The position numbers and the translations under genes were made by a program. From Rhynochetos jubatus (Eukaryota > Chordata > Aves > Eurypygiformes > Rhynochetidae): a DNA stretch of 64,000 nucleotides. A model generated the notes under the pieces. That model saw nothing but the letters and a program-made list of their open reading frames with translations. It searched no databases and was not told where the DNA came from. Shown here one piece after another: positions 45,701 through 58,100 of the stretch. Positions within the stretch are counted from its first letter, which is position 1. Every line of letters begins with the position of its first letter. Location of the stretch: the NCBI GenBank assembly GCA_027574665.1, contig CM050657.1:22794700-22858699 (forward strand), given 5' to 3'.

Positions 45701-48039
45701 GCCGGCGCAGGTTGTCACGGTGCCAGCAACACCTTCCCCATCAGCATCCCTGCGGCTGAGTTTGACTTTCCGCCCCTTTCAGCAAGCACCAGACAGCTGC
45801 CACTTCTCACGTTAACCTGGCAGAGCACACCTCCGTCACCCTCTCTTGCCGCGAATGTACACTGCCAAATGTTGGCAATAATTAAGCCTTTATAGCTTTC
45901 CACACGCATCTTCTAACTTCTTCCTTACTTATAAAATATGCCATCCTCATGAACCCATTTGTCACTGAGTCAGGTTCCTTCCAGTAATATTTTAATTGAG
46001 AAAAACATCAGTGAATGATTCTCTCTTTAAAATTAAAAGCACGGCATTGTCTCTGCAAAAATCAGAGGAAAAGACCCCGTGGTTTGTGCCTATCTCTGAC
46101 ACTTTCCACGTTCAAAGAGGGACTTTCTGCGCTCTAGCATCCCCACCGCATATTTTTCAAGATCAAAACTCCTTGTGGAAGTTTTCAAAAGCTGTAGGCT
46201 TCATGCTGTGGCAGTGGGACACAACTGACTTCGGCTTTTTATCTTTTCCATTAGTGTTGCCCTCCGCCCAAAATGCCTCCAGACAAACTATTTATTGTTG
46301 GGTTAATTAGATCATTTGAATCTATGCTTGCCACTGCGTTTTTGCAGTGTAGAGTATCTAAGACCTTGGATATCCGAGTATCTCGAGTATCTGACACACA
46401 GGCTTTCCCAAAGGACCACAGAGGATAGAAATGACCAGCTGTGGGGATAATATCTAGACAGGCGAAGTTCCCATGTTATTGCAGGAGTTTATCTCAGTCT
46501 GCATAAAGCTTTTAATCTCTACCTTCCCCTCTTTCAATGACATCAGAAAAGAACTTGCCTCTTTGTAAAAATAATCTGCTTACGACACTTCCACCCCTGG
46601 GACTGGTATGAAAAGGAGAAATAGGTAAAGATGAGAGAAGACAGTTACGGACAACCCAAAGCATGCAGTATGTACGCGTATCGGACAGCTGGAAGTGGAA
46701 AGAACGTACATGTATACAATCATATGCATGCCTGTTATTTGAATAATAGGCAAATTAGTATCAATTGCTATTTAAATGTAGCTGAAATATGGATATATTA
46801 TATACAGCTGCCCTAAATTCAGAAATTAGGAAAAGTCAGAAGGACGGTGGGTAACACAGCACTCCCTCAACCCTTCAATGCCTGGGGATTACACTAGGTA
46901 TAACCACATGGTACCTCTTTCCTCAGAGACAGAGAAGCGTGTCCTCTCCCCAGATTTTAGGTGCCTGCTTCAAAAGAAGCAGATTTTATCAGTCGTTAAG
47001 GAAAAGGAATTCATGTTCCCTGGCAGATATTCCAATAATAAATCCAGTAGCAAATTTTAGTTCCCCTCTCATCTGATGGCACCTGTTTGGTTAAACACTG
47101 CTAACTTTTCACCTTGTCCAATGATAAAAACTTAGAAACAGCCTGATTTTCAACAATCCTGAGCATCATTCAACTACTTCCATTTTAAAACACAGAGTAA
47201 CTTACAAAGCACTCCTAAAGAGAGATTTAAGATTAGCTTACTTACCCCCCCCCCCCCCCCCCCTTTTTTTTTTAAAGGTTGCTAAGCATATACTGGCCTA
47301 TGGCCATGCTGGGATAAAACCACTGACATAATACATGTATTTATCTTTTATATGACTCAAACACAAATCACCTTAGAATTTGCAAGCATTGTAAGACCTT
47401 GGAAGACAACCTGCTTGGGTGCCTTGTGCCCTTCAGGACTATCAGCTGGATACATCAATGAATGAAAACATCTGCATCCGCCACGGGCTGTCATCATGCT
47501 TACAGAACGGAGATCAAAAATGCGTGTTAAAGAAAATATTAGCTGAGAAGCGGAATGCTAACCGCACTCTGGCTACAGCTATGCGTAGGGAAAAAAAGAG
47601 AGGAAACTACATGTGCTCCTTCTTTTTAAAAATTCATTTAAAACAACTAAAAAAGGCTCCGGTTACCCTGAGATGCTGGCACTCTCCTCCTGCCTGAGTT
47701 AGGGTTTCTGCTGCTTTTGAAGCATCTCTGGCTCAGGCCCAAGTTTGAAGGGTGGGAGAAATGGATACTTGTTAAAAGCATGTGCTTGTTCCACTTTACC
47801 CGACTTAAAGCTGTCTTTCTTTGCTTCTGTCAGATTTTACCCTAAGTGCACTGTACCAGTGAGTTGGACAGGAGTAATAAATTCTGACCTCTTTTAAATG
47901 TCCTCCCATGAATTTAGATTGAAATCCTCATTAAACACCCAGATAAATTAATGCATTTAGTATACATTTATGAAGATGCACAGAGATGTTGACAAGCGGC
48001 TCTCATTCACTTTTTTCTCTTATCACTAACGCTTGGGGA
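42753..48039 (-). other. GPC1: GPC1 upstream intron, middle part
   Basis: AT-richer intronic sequence with scattered GC-rich stretches (for example 43.75-43.82 kb). It holds the C19T10 homopolymer at 47245-47273. No exon, RNA gene or further repeat was recognised; open frames on both strands look random. Confidence 0.6.
47245..47273 (+). repeat. Homopolymer pair C19 then T10
   Basis: Nineteen C (47245-47263) are followed directly by ten T (47264-47273). Lengths of such runs are often unreliable in assemblies. Confidence 0.9.
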
Positions 48040-48330
48040 CAAGCAGAGAAATCTCAGATCTGGCAGAAGATTTAGGACAGACAAAAGGAAATACTACTTC
48101 AAACAGCAAGTTATGGAAAACCCCACCCCTGTTACAAAACGTCCTGGATGCTGAAGACTAAAATAGACTCAAAAGATGATCAAATCAGAAAAAGGAAAGT
48201 CCATTTGGTGGACATGAAACAAAATGAACAAGATATCCAGGGTAGCAGAGGAGCCAGAAAACATTTGTGGGGCAGAAGGCATATAAAATAACTTTGGTGC
48301 TTCCCCTGTAAGCAAGGGTGCACTTACTAA
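48040..48330 (+). mobile_element. Old CR1-type LINE 3'-end fragment
   Basis: The text TTTAGGACAGACAAAAGGAA, then ATACTACTTCAAACAGC, and further on GGAAAGTCCATTTGGTGG, follows in order the 3'-end consensus of older CR1 families (GACAGACAAAAGGAAGTACT, then a GG.AGGTCCATCAGTGGCT block). It is diverged and incomplete; edges are approximate. Confidence 0.62.
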
Positions 48331-49100
48331 TTGTCGTTACCTTAATTATGCTGGGATGCTGTCACGATTGAGGTAAGACTCACTGGGAGAAGAAAGTTAA
48401 GAAACCAGATGCTCAAACCAGAACACAGACCTAACAAACCGCAGCACACCATCCCCCACACTGTCCTAGGCACAGCCCACTCCCCAGAACCATCCCTGGG
48501 TCCTGCTCTGCTCACGGGGAAGAAGGCACCCTGCAGCCTGATACCACCAGGACCTGGAGCTTGGACAAGCTCTGCTTTCCGGCACTGTCCCCCAAACCAG
48601 AAACTCTTCCCGAGGCAAATCCCCTTCTGTGACCTTATTGTGCCTAAATGTATCCTCAGGGACCTTCCATAACCGAGAAGCTCAGTGATTAACTTAATTA
48701 GGATAGCACCTTCTGTATCTCCTGTTAAGGAAAAGCTGTGTGATACACCACCAGGTGATGATGTGCAGCTGTGTTTCTGAACACGAGCTCAGCTGGGTGA
48801 AGCAGACCACGCTCTCACCTCACTCGTTAATTAAGCTCGTCCAGGTGACGCAGATGCAGCCTTTCTTTACAAACACACAAGTGAGCGAGACCTGAAAGTC
48901 TCCCCTGCATGTACAGGAATCCAAGCAAACCTACAAAGATGTCTTATACTACCACTGCAATGATATTAATACATTTAGCTTACTGTCAGCCCTGGGGAGA
49001 GGCAATAGGTAACCAGACAACCTGAGCAGCACCCTCGTTTGGGCTCCCTGGTAAGGGGAACCTAACCTACATACTGACTTTTCAGTGGTGGTGGGTGATT
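48331..49100 (-). other. GPC1: GPC1 upstream intron segment
   Basis: Intronic sequence; nothing recognised. Confidence 0.5.
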
Positions 49101-49127
49101 CGACAATTTGCCTCTGATTCCCTTAGG

Positions 49128-49175
49128 ATGTTCCATCTGGGTTCAGACCAATGGCCCGCCCAGCTGTTTCTGCTG
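49128..49175 (+). repeat. Possible amniote dispersed-repeat fragment
   Basis: TGGGTTCAGACCAATGGCCC followed by GCCCAGC resembles the widespread reptile and bird repeat text GGGTCAGACCAATGGTCCAT ending in a CCCAGTATC block. The match is short and from memory. Confidence 0.38.
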
Positions 49176-52100
49176 AAGTCTGCTTTTAACTTACCAACTA
49201 TAAACCAGCCACACAAATTTCTGGTGTGATCAGGAAAAAATACTAGTGGTCAAGTGAGAATTTCAGAGAATTTCGTCCCAGTAAGCCAGCCTGTGTCTGG
49301 AGGAACCAATTCTGGGTTAAGTTCTGTGAGCTTTACAAAAGGACATCAAGTATTTTTCTGTGAGGTTTAGACAGGACAAAGCAAACCAAAAGACCTTCCC
49401 CAATGTTTGAGGGAGCTGAAGAGCTGCTCCCAGCCCTAAAACACCGTGGGTGTGGAAGCTGCCAGCCCTGGAGGAGCACCAACTCCCTGACTGGGGCATG
49501 CTCTCACAGTACCTTTTCCGCAATCCCCATTTAGGCCATTTAGCTGCTGCACATAACCAGCAACTCCTGTAGCTGATTCCCTACACTTTTAATTCCCATT
49601 TCAACTACGTGCATGGCAACTTTCTGTTTATGCTGCTCCACTCTCTTTAAAGTGGGAAAAGCAGCTCCACTCCTCATTAATAAGGTAAAAGGCAATCTTA
49701 CTTCATTTGGAGCTCCCCCCGTGTCCCTCTGATACACTCCAGGGCTCACAGCACTGTATTCTTCACACAGGAAAGAATAAGGACTATAAGGAAGGGATGG
49801 CATTTGTGTGCCACTAGCATAAGTCAAAGACAAGAGACCCTCCCCCTGCCTTTCATGTGATGGATAACCAAGTCTTCAGCCTTCGAAGCATTTTACACTG
49901 CTGTCCTGATCTTCTGCCGTTACTGTTCTCTCACATAAGGAACAGAGGAATTGCTCTGCATGATCTCCATCTGCCCAAGTCTTCCTCTAACAGCTAATGG
50001 TACTCGTACCAGTAATGCAGAGACACCTCTTTTCACTGACTTGTAGGCAGTTGCTTAGATCAGACACTGGGAGGCCTCAGCTAAGGTGAGATGAAACCCA
50101 TCCCCAGTCTTCAGTCTCCCATTCAATTAATTAAATGAACTTGCTATGCCCCTGGGACCTCCCTGCCCTTCATTATAAATGCTCTGGAAAGGAAAGCCCT
50201 GGCATTTGCAGGCTTGCTCCCATTTCAGTTCCTTTAATTAGGGTCCTACAGTGATACAAACCACTGCTGCTCTGCAGTGCTGACAAGAGGATGAAGTCAG
50301 CTGTTCAGTTTGTGACTCAGGCTGTGGTGCTCCTGGGTAAAGGGTTTGTGTGCAGTCTCACACAGCAGACAGCATGCAATGTGTCTGCAGCGTCTCTCAA
50401 ATGAGATGGTGTCACAGAAGCCTGTATGTGCACATGGAAATCTGTGCAAGTGGATGGAGCAAGTTAAGAAGAAGGAAAAAACCCAGGCAGGGTTTCCTAT
50501 CTGTGCTGGTCTGTTCTTTAGGATAGAGCTGGAACGTGCTGGCAGATTCAAACCAACAGGAACAGAGAGAGGGAACAAGATGGGCGGTAACATACCTCCT
50601 ACTAGTCCTGTGAAATGAGGAAGAGCAGACCAGGAAGAGGAGAGGGACCCTCAGCATGCTGCGTGTGGGAAAGGCTTACTGAACCCTAGAGAACGCACGC
50701 AGCAAACAGCCGATATAAGCGTACCGAGCTCTGGCAAAGCTTCAGTGGGATCCTACACCTTCTTTGACATGAAAGTCAATTGTGCATGAAACACAAAGTC
50801 CTAGAAGAACAGACTTCATTAGGTCTAGTGCTCACGGAACCACTTGCACAATACGTTAAAATATAATAATAGAAAAACTGGTAATAAAATACTGGACGAA
50901 TGCAGCGGCGTGTCCAGAAGCTAAAAGGAGTCAGAACAAGAAAGAGAAGCCAAATAGCTGCAACTTACTTACTAGAGATCTCTTGAATAAATGGCCCTGG
51001 GAACTACTGTACCAATTCATCCTTAACAAATGAGAAAGCAAAAGCTGTTTCCTTAAAGAACTGCCTTAGAATGAAATTATCTGTAGCCATATTAAAGCAG
51101 ACTGTATTTGTGATGATGATTATTATTTTTAAATTACGCAGTACTACTTTTTCCAGTCTAACAGCTAACCTTGGAGGCTGGGCAGGACCTGTTACGCTCT
51201 TAGCGACATATTTCTAGTTCAGCAAATTGCATGGGAAAGCAAGTGGCTGGGAACAAAAGTCACCTGGTTTTGCCTGTAACTACAACAGCAGGGGTGTGGA
51301 ATGAAGCTGGTCTGCACCCAAGCATGGGGCAATCAGTCTCTGATGGGTCCATGGCCACTGACACCAACAGCACAGATCCCGGTGACCAGGAGCGAACGCT
51401 TCTCTGCCGGGGCAGCTGGAGCCAAGTGCAAGCCTAACTAGCATTAGATTTCCCTGTGGACCATGGAAGGAGAAGAACTACCTGCTGGATTTTCAACTTT
51501 CTTCAGCCACAGCAACAGTCTGGGAGACAGAAACGTGGGTTCAGTTTTAACCAGAGGAAGCCATGCCCTTCCTCCCCGCTCCTCTGCCTCCAGATACACG
51601 GGCTGTACGGCAGACATCGAGATGAGACCACTTGGAGAATACATGCGCTATCAAAAGCAGAGCATGCTTTGTATCTAACTTTGGTTGTGCTACTGAAAGC
51701 TTTAACTAAGGCTAATTAATGTTTTTAGCCCTTGGCATTTCTATCACTTGGTTTGATCTAACAGCACTCTTTTTTCTAATCCTCTTAAAATAGGCTGTTT
51801 TAAAGGTTTACTCAAGCTGACACTTAATGCATGATGCTGAAGTACTGTTATTATGAGCAAAGCTATTTGGCGTTCATTAGCAGGACGACAATTAGCTGAA
51901 AAACAAGTGTAGCTTGAATCACAGGACTCATGCCTCCCTAGTGATTTTATCTGAGGCTCCTAAGGACACAAAGCCACAGACGGTGGTAACAGCGGAGGGA
52001 GAGAGGCTCTTGGGGCTCCCCGTGGCAGCCGGGCGGGGAGAATCCTGCGCAGATCCCCAGAGCCAGGCAAGCACCCTGCCCCCCGGGGAGTTTCCCTCGA

Positions 52101-55100
52101 GCCATTTTTATTATTAGCTTTTATGGAAATTTCCCCCTCCAAATGCTTTCCTTCTCTCTCACCCCAACCTTTTTTTTTCCCCTCTGTGGCTTTGAATGGA
52201 TCTGAAGGACTTTTGCTGTTGGACATGAAACAGACACCGCAGAGCAGGACTCTAAAGCACTGACTTAGCGCTACCAGATTTATTTTCGTCTGTTTGTCTG
52301 TGCCACATGAGCTTTGAATGGGTTTCTGAAATATCACTGTGGTAGACTTTGAGGATAACGATAACTGATTTTGGTCTTCAACCAGCTGCCTTCTCAAATA
52401 TAATCAAACTACTGTATTCTTTTCTCTCTCCCCAGTGAGCACAGTTAGGTTATATTTGAACTTTTCCATCTTTGAGGACATGTTTACCACCGCTTCCTTG
52501 AAGGACGTTGGATCTCATTTGCTTGGACTTGCTCTGTTCCGCTCTCGCTGTGAAGAAAAGCCCTTTATGTTGATGTGACACTATAAAAATCCATAATCAT
52601 AAAGTTAAAAATAAAACCCCTGCTAGAATAAGATCAGCTGAATACAGTGAATTGCTTTCTAAAGTAGTATTGGGTTCTGCCCTGCGTTTTCATGTTTGGC
52701 TTCAATTAAATTAGTTTTCCTCAGCAACTGGGAGGCCTTTAAGCAACCGTATGTCGCTGAATATAAAAATCACGGTGTATTTATCGCATAAATAAGAGTG
52801 CACACCACCGCAGGTTGTCTCACTTCAAAGGTCTTGTTCCAACACAAACCTGCTTTTAGCCACTCAGAAATTGCCACCAAAGACCCATTAAGCCCCAGAG
52901 CCTGCTGCTCCTGCCTGCACAAGCTCTTTGGGTGCCGGAGGCAGTGCTGGGAAACCTTTAGCTTGCACGCCTTCACTGGAGGGTGAGCACTGCACCGTCT
53001 CACAGCCTCTTACCTGCAAAACCAGGGAGTACTTCGCTGCTGAGGTCGTGCTTTGGGCTTCGGGGTCCTCCGTACACTGCATACCCAGCGGCCGGTGCTG
53101 CCCGGCTGTGTAAGACCCCAGCTTTACAGCCAGAACCACAGAAACCCAAACCCTCCAACACTGGCAGAAGCGCGCTGCTGATGGACGCAGCGGGGCTCAT
53201 CGGTTCCGGCAACGCCAACCAGCACCACCCTGAAGTCCCCTGCTGCAGCAGTCACCGCAGGGGTGAGGGATCATTGCTGTCCTCACCCTTTTCTGCCTTT
53301 TGTCTACAAAACCCTCCGATCCCGAGGAAGCGTTGGGCAGATAAGAGGAAGGGATGAAGAACACGTAGTGGAATTCTTTATCCAGAGTATTTATTGCAAT
53401 CTTGAGTCATCTGCTGTGGTGGAGGGGTTGATTCTCTAATAATTTCACACTACATAAAAATCGAATCTGTGATAATTTAGATAGGCTATCAAGTACTGCT
53501 GATCTTGTCCATAAACAAAGCAAACCCAGTAATTGCTTCTACTGAAAAATTATGTGTTTTTTAGGATTTAACAGTGGACTATCCCAGGGGAAGGAGAGGA
53601 AGATTGGAAAGCGTTGGTTTCAACAAACATGAAATCGCACAAAAAGCAGCAAAACCTAGAAGAGACTGAATTTTCACATATAAAGGCCCATAAAAACTCT
53701 GTAACGTTGGCTTCTTCAATTTAGTATGTTGATACGAAAAATACCAATTCATCTCAATACTGAATTTTCCAGTTACTTCATTGTGACTCAATTAATAAGA
53801 AAAAGCTATTGATTTAAACCATGCATACACAACCATGACTTTTCAAACTGGCATTCATATTTTCTTAAAGGTTTTTCTTTTGGTAAGCTATTAATCATTA
53901 GATATCAACAGCATAATAATAATGAAAAACGAAAGGGCTAAACCTCACAGCCCTTGCTCTGTCCCAGGGGCTGCAGAGGGCGTATGCAGCGTCCACGCGT
54001 GGTGGACGAGGATCACAGCCTACCAAGCAAAGAAAATGCTTGAAGTGCAGGCCCTGGCCAACACTGCATTTATGGCCGAATTTTCTGTGAGGGAGGAAAA
54101 AATAACAATTCACGGCTACAAGAAAAGCTTTGCAGCCCTGTGGCTCACAAGCTGCACGGCAGCTCCTTGGCAATGCAAAGCTTGCAGTCAGAGGTGTTGC
54201 AAAATTCAGCATTAAGGCTCATGGTCCTCTGCAACTTCAGGAGTCATGACGATCCTCAGCTGAGGTTAAGAAGGCACGCAGGGGGCTCTAACGAAAGCCA
54301 TTGGATTTAAAGACCCCAAATATTTTTAAAATTTGAAGTATGAAACTTCCCTTCCCATACTGCCAAAGTTTTGCTCCTTCCTCTTTGCTGTTCCACAGTC
54401 TTATGAGGCTTAACGGGGTGCCATTAATTCCTAAATGAGTGTCAGGGTTATCACACAGGATTTCTGCTTCTACATTTCAAATATTTCTGTAAGCTGTAAA
54501 AGGCAATTCTGGAGCTTGATGATGCAAAAAATCCTCCTACTAAAATTACAAGCATGATAGACGTAGCAATAGATGGAGCATCCTCAAGGCAAGACGCAGG
54601 AAGGCTGTAACCCAGCCGTGCCTCTCCAGGGCTGCGGAGCCCCCACTCTGCACGCGAGGAGCTCACCTTGAGTCTCACTCCAGTTTAGACTGTAAAGCAC
54701 CCATTATCCTCGCTCGGTGCATATATAGCTTCTCTTAAATTAACACAGATGCCATTTCCTATTATAAATAATTTGCTCCACAAATACACATTTTCAGGAA
54801 CATCTGTGCCTGTGTTTAATTGCAGCATGCCGGTTGCCTCGCAGGAGTCAATGCAAGAGGTCACGCCAGTTAAACTAGTTGTGAGATCAGAACTTTGTGG
54901 GATCGGGGCCTTCATTTGTATTTTGCTTTTGTTCTGTCTTTGCTTGCCATGGTTTTTGTGATATTTCAGTGACACAACTCCCGCAGGGGGTGTGTGTGGG
55001 GGGTATCGGAAATGCCAGCCTCTGTATGTCAGCTATTGGTTTTAACATGAGAGGCAGTTGTAAACATTTTCTAAATCGTTTCAGAAAGCCTCAGGGGCAG

Positions 55101-58100
55101 GTTTTTTGAAAAGGTAATTTTTAGTAGCATTGACTTGAACTGTTCCATGCTGCTGACAGGGCCCGTGCGCATTGGTCTCCAAGCCGCTGTAATAAAAAGT
55201 GGAAAACCAGGGTCCAGGCCATGCCCTGCCGCGTCCCCTAACGCAGGCAGGTGGCAAGCTCTGCAGGCTCAGCAATGCTGCGCTCGAGGCTTTGCAGTTC
55301 TGCAACACGACTTTCAGCTACCGAGGACCCAACAAGGCCTGAGACACAAAGAACCTGTGTTGTGATGCTGTACCCTCGCGTGACAGCTGACATTCAAAGC
55401 TGCTGGCTGGAGACTGTGCCCAGGGGACAAGGGCATGTCCATCAGGGATGCTCTCTCGAGTGGCAGACAGCACCAGCAGCCCACAGGCTGCGGGGTACAA
55501 GCAGGGATCCCCTGGGAGCCCTGCACTCCCCCCCTCATATGCTGCCTCTCATCTTCTACTGCCTTGGACCAATCTCCAAACCCTCGCACCAAACTCATCT
55601 CTCACCCAGCAATTACCCGGCAGGGTGAAACTACCCCTGGGGTTGGGAATGCCCTGCGACCGGGCAGGCACACCTGGAATCACCGCAGCTACGTCCAGCA
55701 GGGTTCACACGGCAGCGCTGCACCCCTGCGGCCCTCCACCCAGAGGCAAACAGTAACCAACCTCCTGTTTAGAGCAGGCATCTGTGGTGGAACTTTGTAC
55801 GTCAAACCTGGCAACGCTGGGAAAAGCTTTTCAGTGGCAAGCATGAAAGATAAGAGGTGCCCAGGGGCTCAGAGGGTATACTGCTGCTTTTGTACAGCAA
55901 ATAATAGATACCAAACTGCCCCCAAGAAAATCTGTTAGATGCGTGAGATCAGGAGATTTCACAAATCATTCCTTCCTCCCTTTCCAATTTTCTCCACACC
56001 CATAACCTACAATTTCACGTCTGGTATAGACCTGATGGATTGCAGCACTGTTGATATACTGCAATAACAAATAACCAGTTATTATTAATGGGACTATAAA
56101 TCACATGATCAACCCCCGTGCCAGCTAATTGTAGTCATTTACATTCTACCTGCAACACTGCGGCTGCCATTGCAGCTGAACGTGGCATTCCCAGTTGTAC
56201 CCAGCCAGAAAACCATGGGTGCGTGGAGTCCCACGCTGCTCCGTCCATCCCAGCAGTGGCCGCAGAACGAAGGGAAACGTTCTGCAGCATGACGGCTGTG
56301 TGACAGAGGATCCTGATATAAAAATGAATGTATTCGGGTTTTAATCTCTGGTTAATTTACTGCTATGAATATATGGAAAACGGAATGCTAATTGAGCTGG
56401 TGTGTCTGGGCATTCATTTTTCTTATCACCGCGAAGGGACGGGCAGGAGGTTTACACACCACACCAAGGGATGACATTGCAGCAGAGCTCCATCATTCAG
56501 CCAATACACAATTTGCCGCTCCTCAGACATAATAAAGCTCAGCAGCTCGGCACGTAGCCGCAGGCTGCCGGATTCCAGGGACGATCAGCCGTGGTGGTTA
56601 ATCATTTTGTCTTCATGTTGTGAAACCCTTCCATGCATTCCTTCAGCGCTATCTACTGTTGTGTTGGGCTTCAGCTCAGGCAGCTCCTTTGGGATTGCAA
56701 AAACCAGCGGGTTGGGTGCTTGCCAAATGGGTGAGACAGACTCTAAAGGCCTGTGGACTATCCCCTGCTGCCAACTCTGGTGACGTGGTTAAATAAAGTC
56801 CTTGTGCCACTCTTCTCACAGGGATGGTGGGCAAATTGAATGGCTGGTACAGAGGCACCAGCTCAGGATGGTGCTCAGTTATGCACCCCAGTGACGTGAG
56901 GAGAGAGGTGCTGTTTGGAACAAGCACTTGGTGTCAGGCTCCTTCTGTTCCTAAGAGGCAAGCGGACCACGTTTTCCCAGTGATACCTCCCCAGTTCTCC
57001 TGCCCTCCGTTAACTGGAAACCTGGTGAAAGGAGCAGATGAAGGAGGACAGGTAATCCTCACCAACGCACCCTCGGCAGGAATCCTTTATGCTCTTGAGA
57101 CACACATTGCCTTGGCTTTACAGCAGGAGGTTGCACGTTAGGCCATATCCCTTGTTAAAACAGTGCTGCTCAAAGGTCAGTGTCCTTTGCAACACTGCAG
57201 GATGCAGTGATTCCCTTTTTTCTTTGTGAGCTGGTGCAAAAGTGAGTGTGCCGGTGCTTCTCCTTCTGCAGGGTCACACACGCGCTGGCCCACCACCACC
57301 TTACGGCAGCGTTTGCATGGGATGAAAATACCAAGTGGGTTAATTGGTAGGAGGGTGCTGGATGGTATGCGGTTGGGAACAGACCTGCACTGGTAATGAG
57401 AAACAAAAATGCTCACTTACAAACTTTCTCTCACCAAAAATCAGGTCATAATAAGCACTTGTCAGCAGGAGAGGAAGAAGTGTTTCAACACCAGCTTTCA
57501 GGAGTCGGAAGGGAGCAGAGCAGCAGCAGGAGGAGATGTGTCATCTCTTTGTTTCTCCCAGGCTCTCTGCCCCGAGGTTAGAAATTCTTCCAAGTCTCCC
57601 TTCCTGGACACAGTTTCCCCCCCACCCTCGGAGGCTGCTCCTCCTGATCTTGAATGTGTTTTCATTGCTGAAAGAAAAGAAAGTATCTGCTACCAAATTT
57701 GCTGTTGACTTCTGGTGGGGCTCAGCTAGCCTCTCTTGGCTTGAAAACACGCTGAATTAATTTGGGCTGAGCAAATATAGACAATGAACCAGACTTACAA
57801 CATGAGAGCTTATTCTGTATTATTTTATATAAAAGAAAATTCTCTGCCAGCTGAAGATGCCTCCTTTCCCCAGGGGAGGTTTTTCAAACAGCCCAAAGCA
57901 TGGGAAGTGTCCAGGTCAAACATCAGCTCTTTAATCCCATCAGAAGTATGTACACACAGACTTGCCCATCACATAATCCAACCTCCTCCACCCAGTGCCT
58001 CCTGGGCATGCTGGACAACACCCTGCAGAGCCGAGCTGAGAGGGTTATTGAAACCCTGGCTGACTCCTGTGGCACTGCTGTCTCTCACTGCCCCTCTCCC

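Noticed and set aside
53985-54010. Short palindrome CGTCCAC/GTGGACG, and the palindrome GCCACGCGTGGC at 31144-31155
   Set aside because: Arms of six or seven bases occur by chance in this length of sequence.
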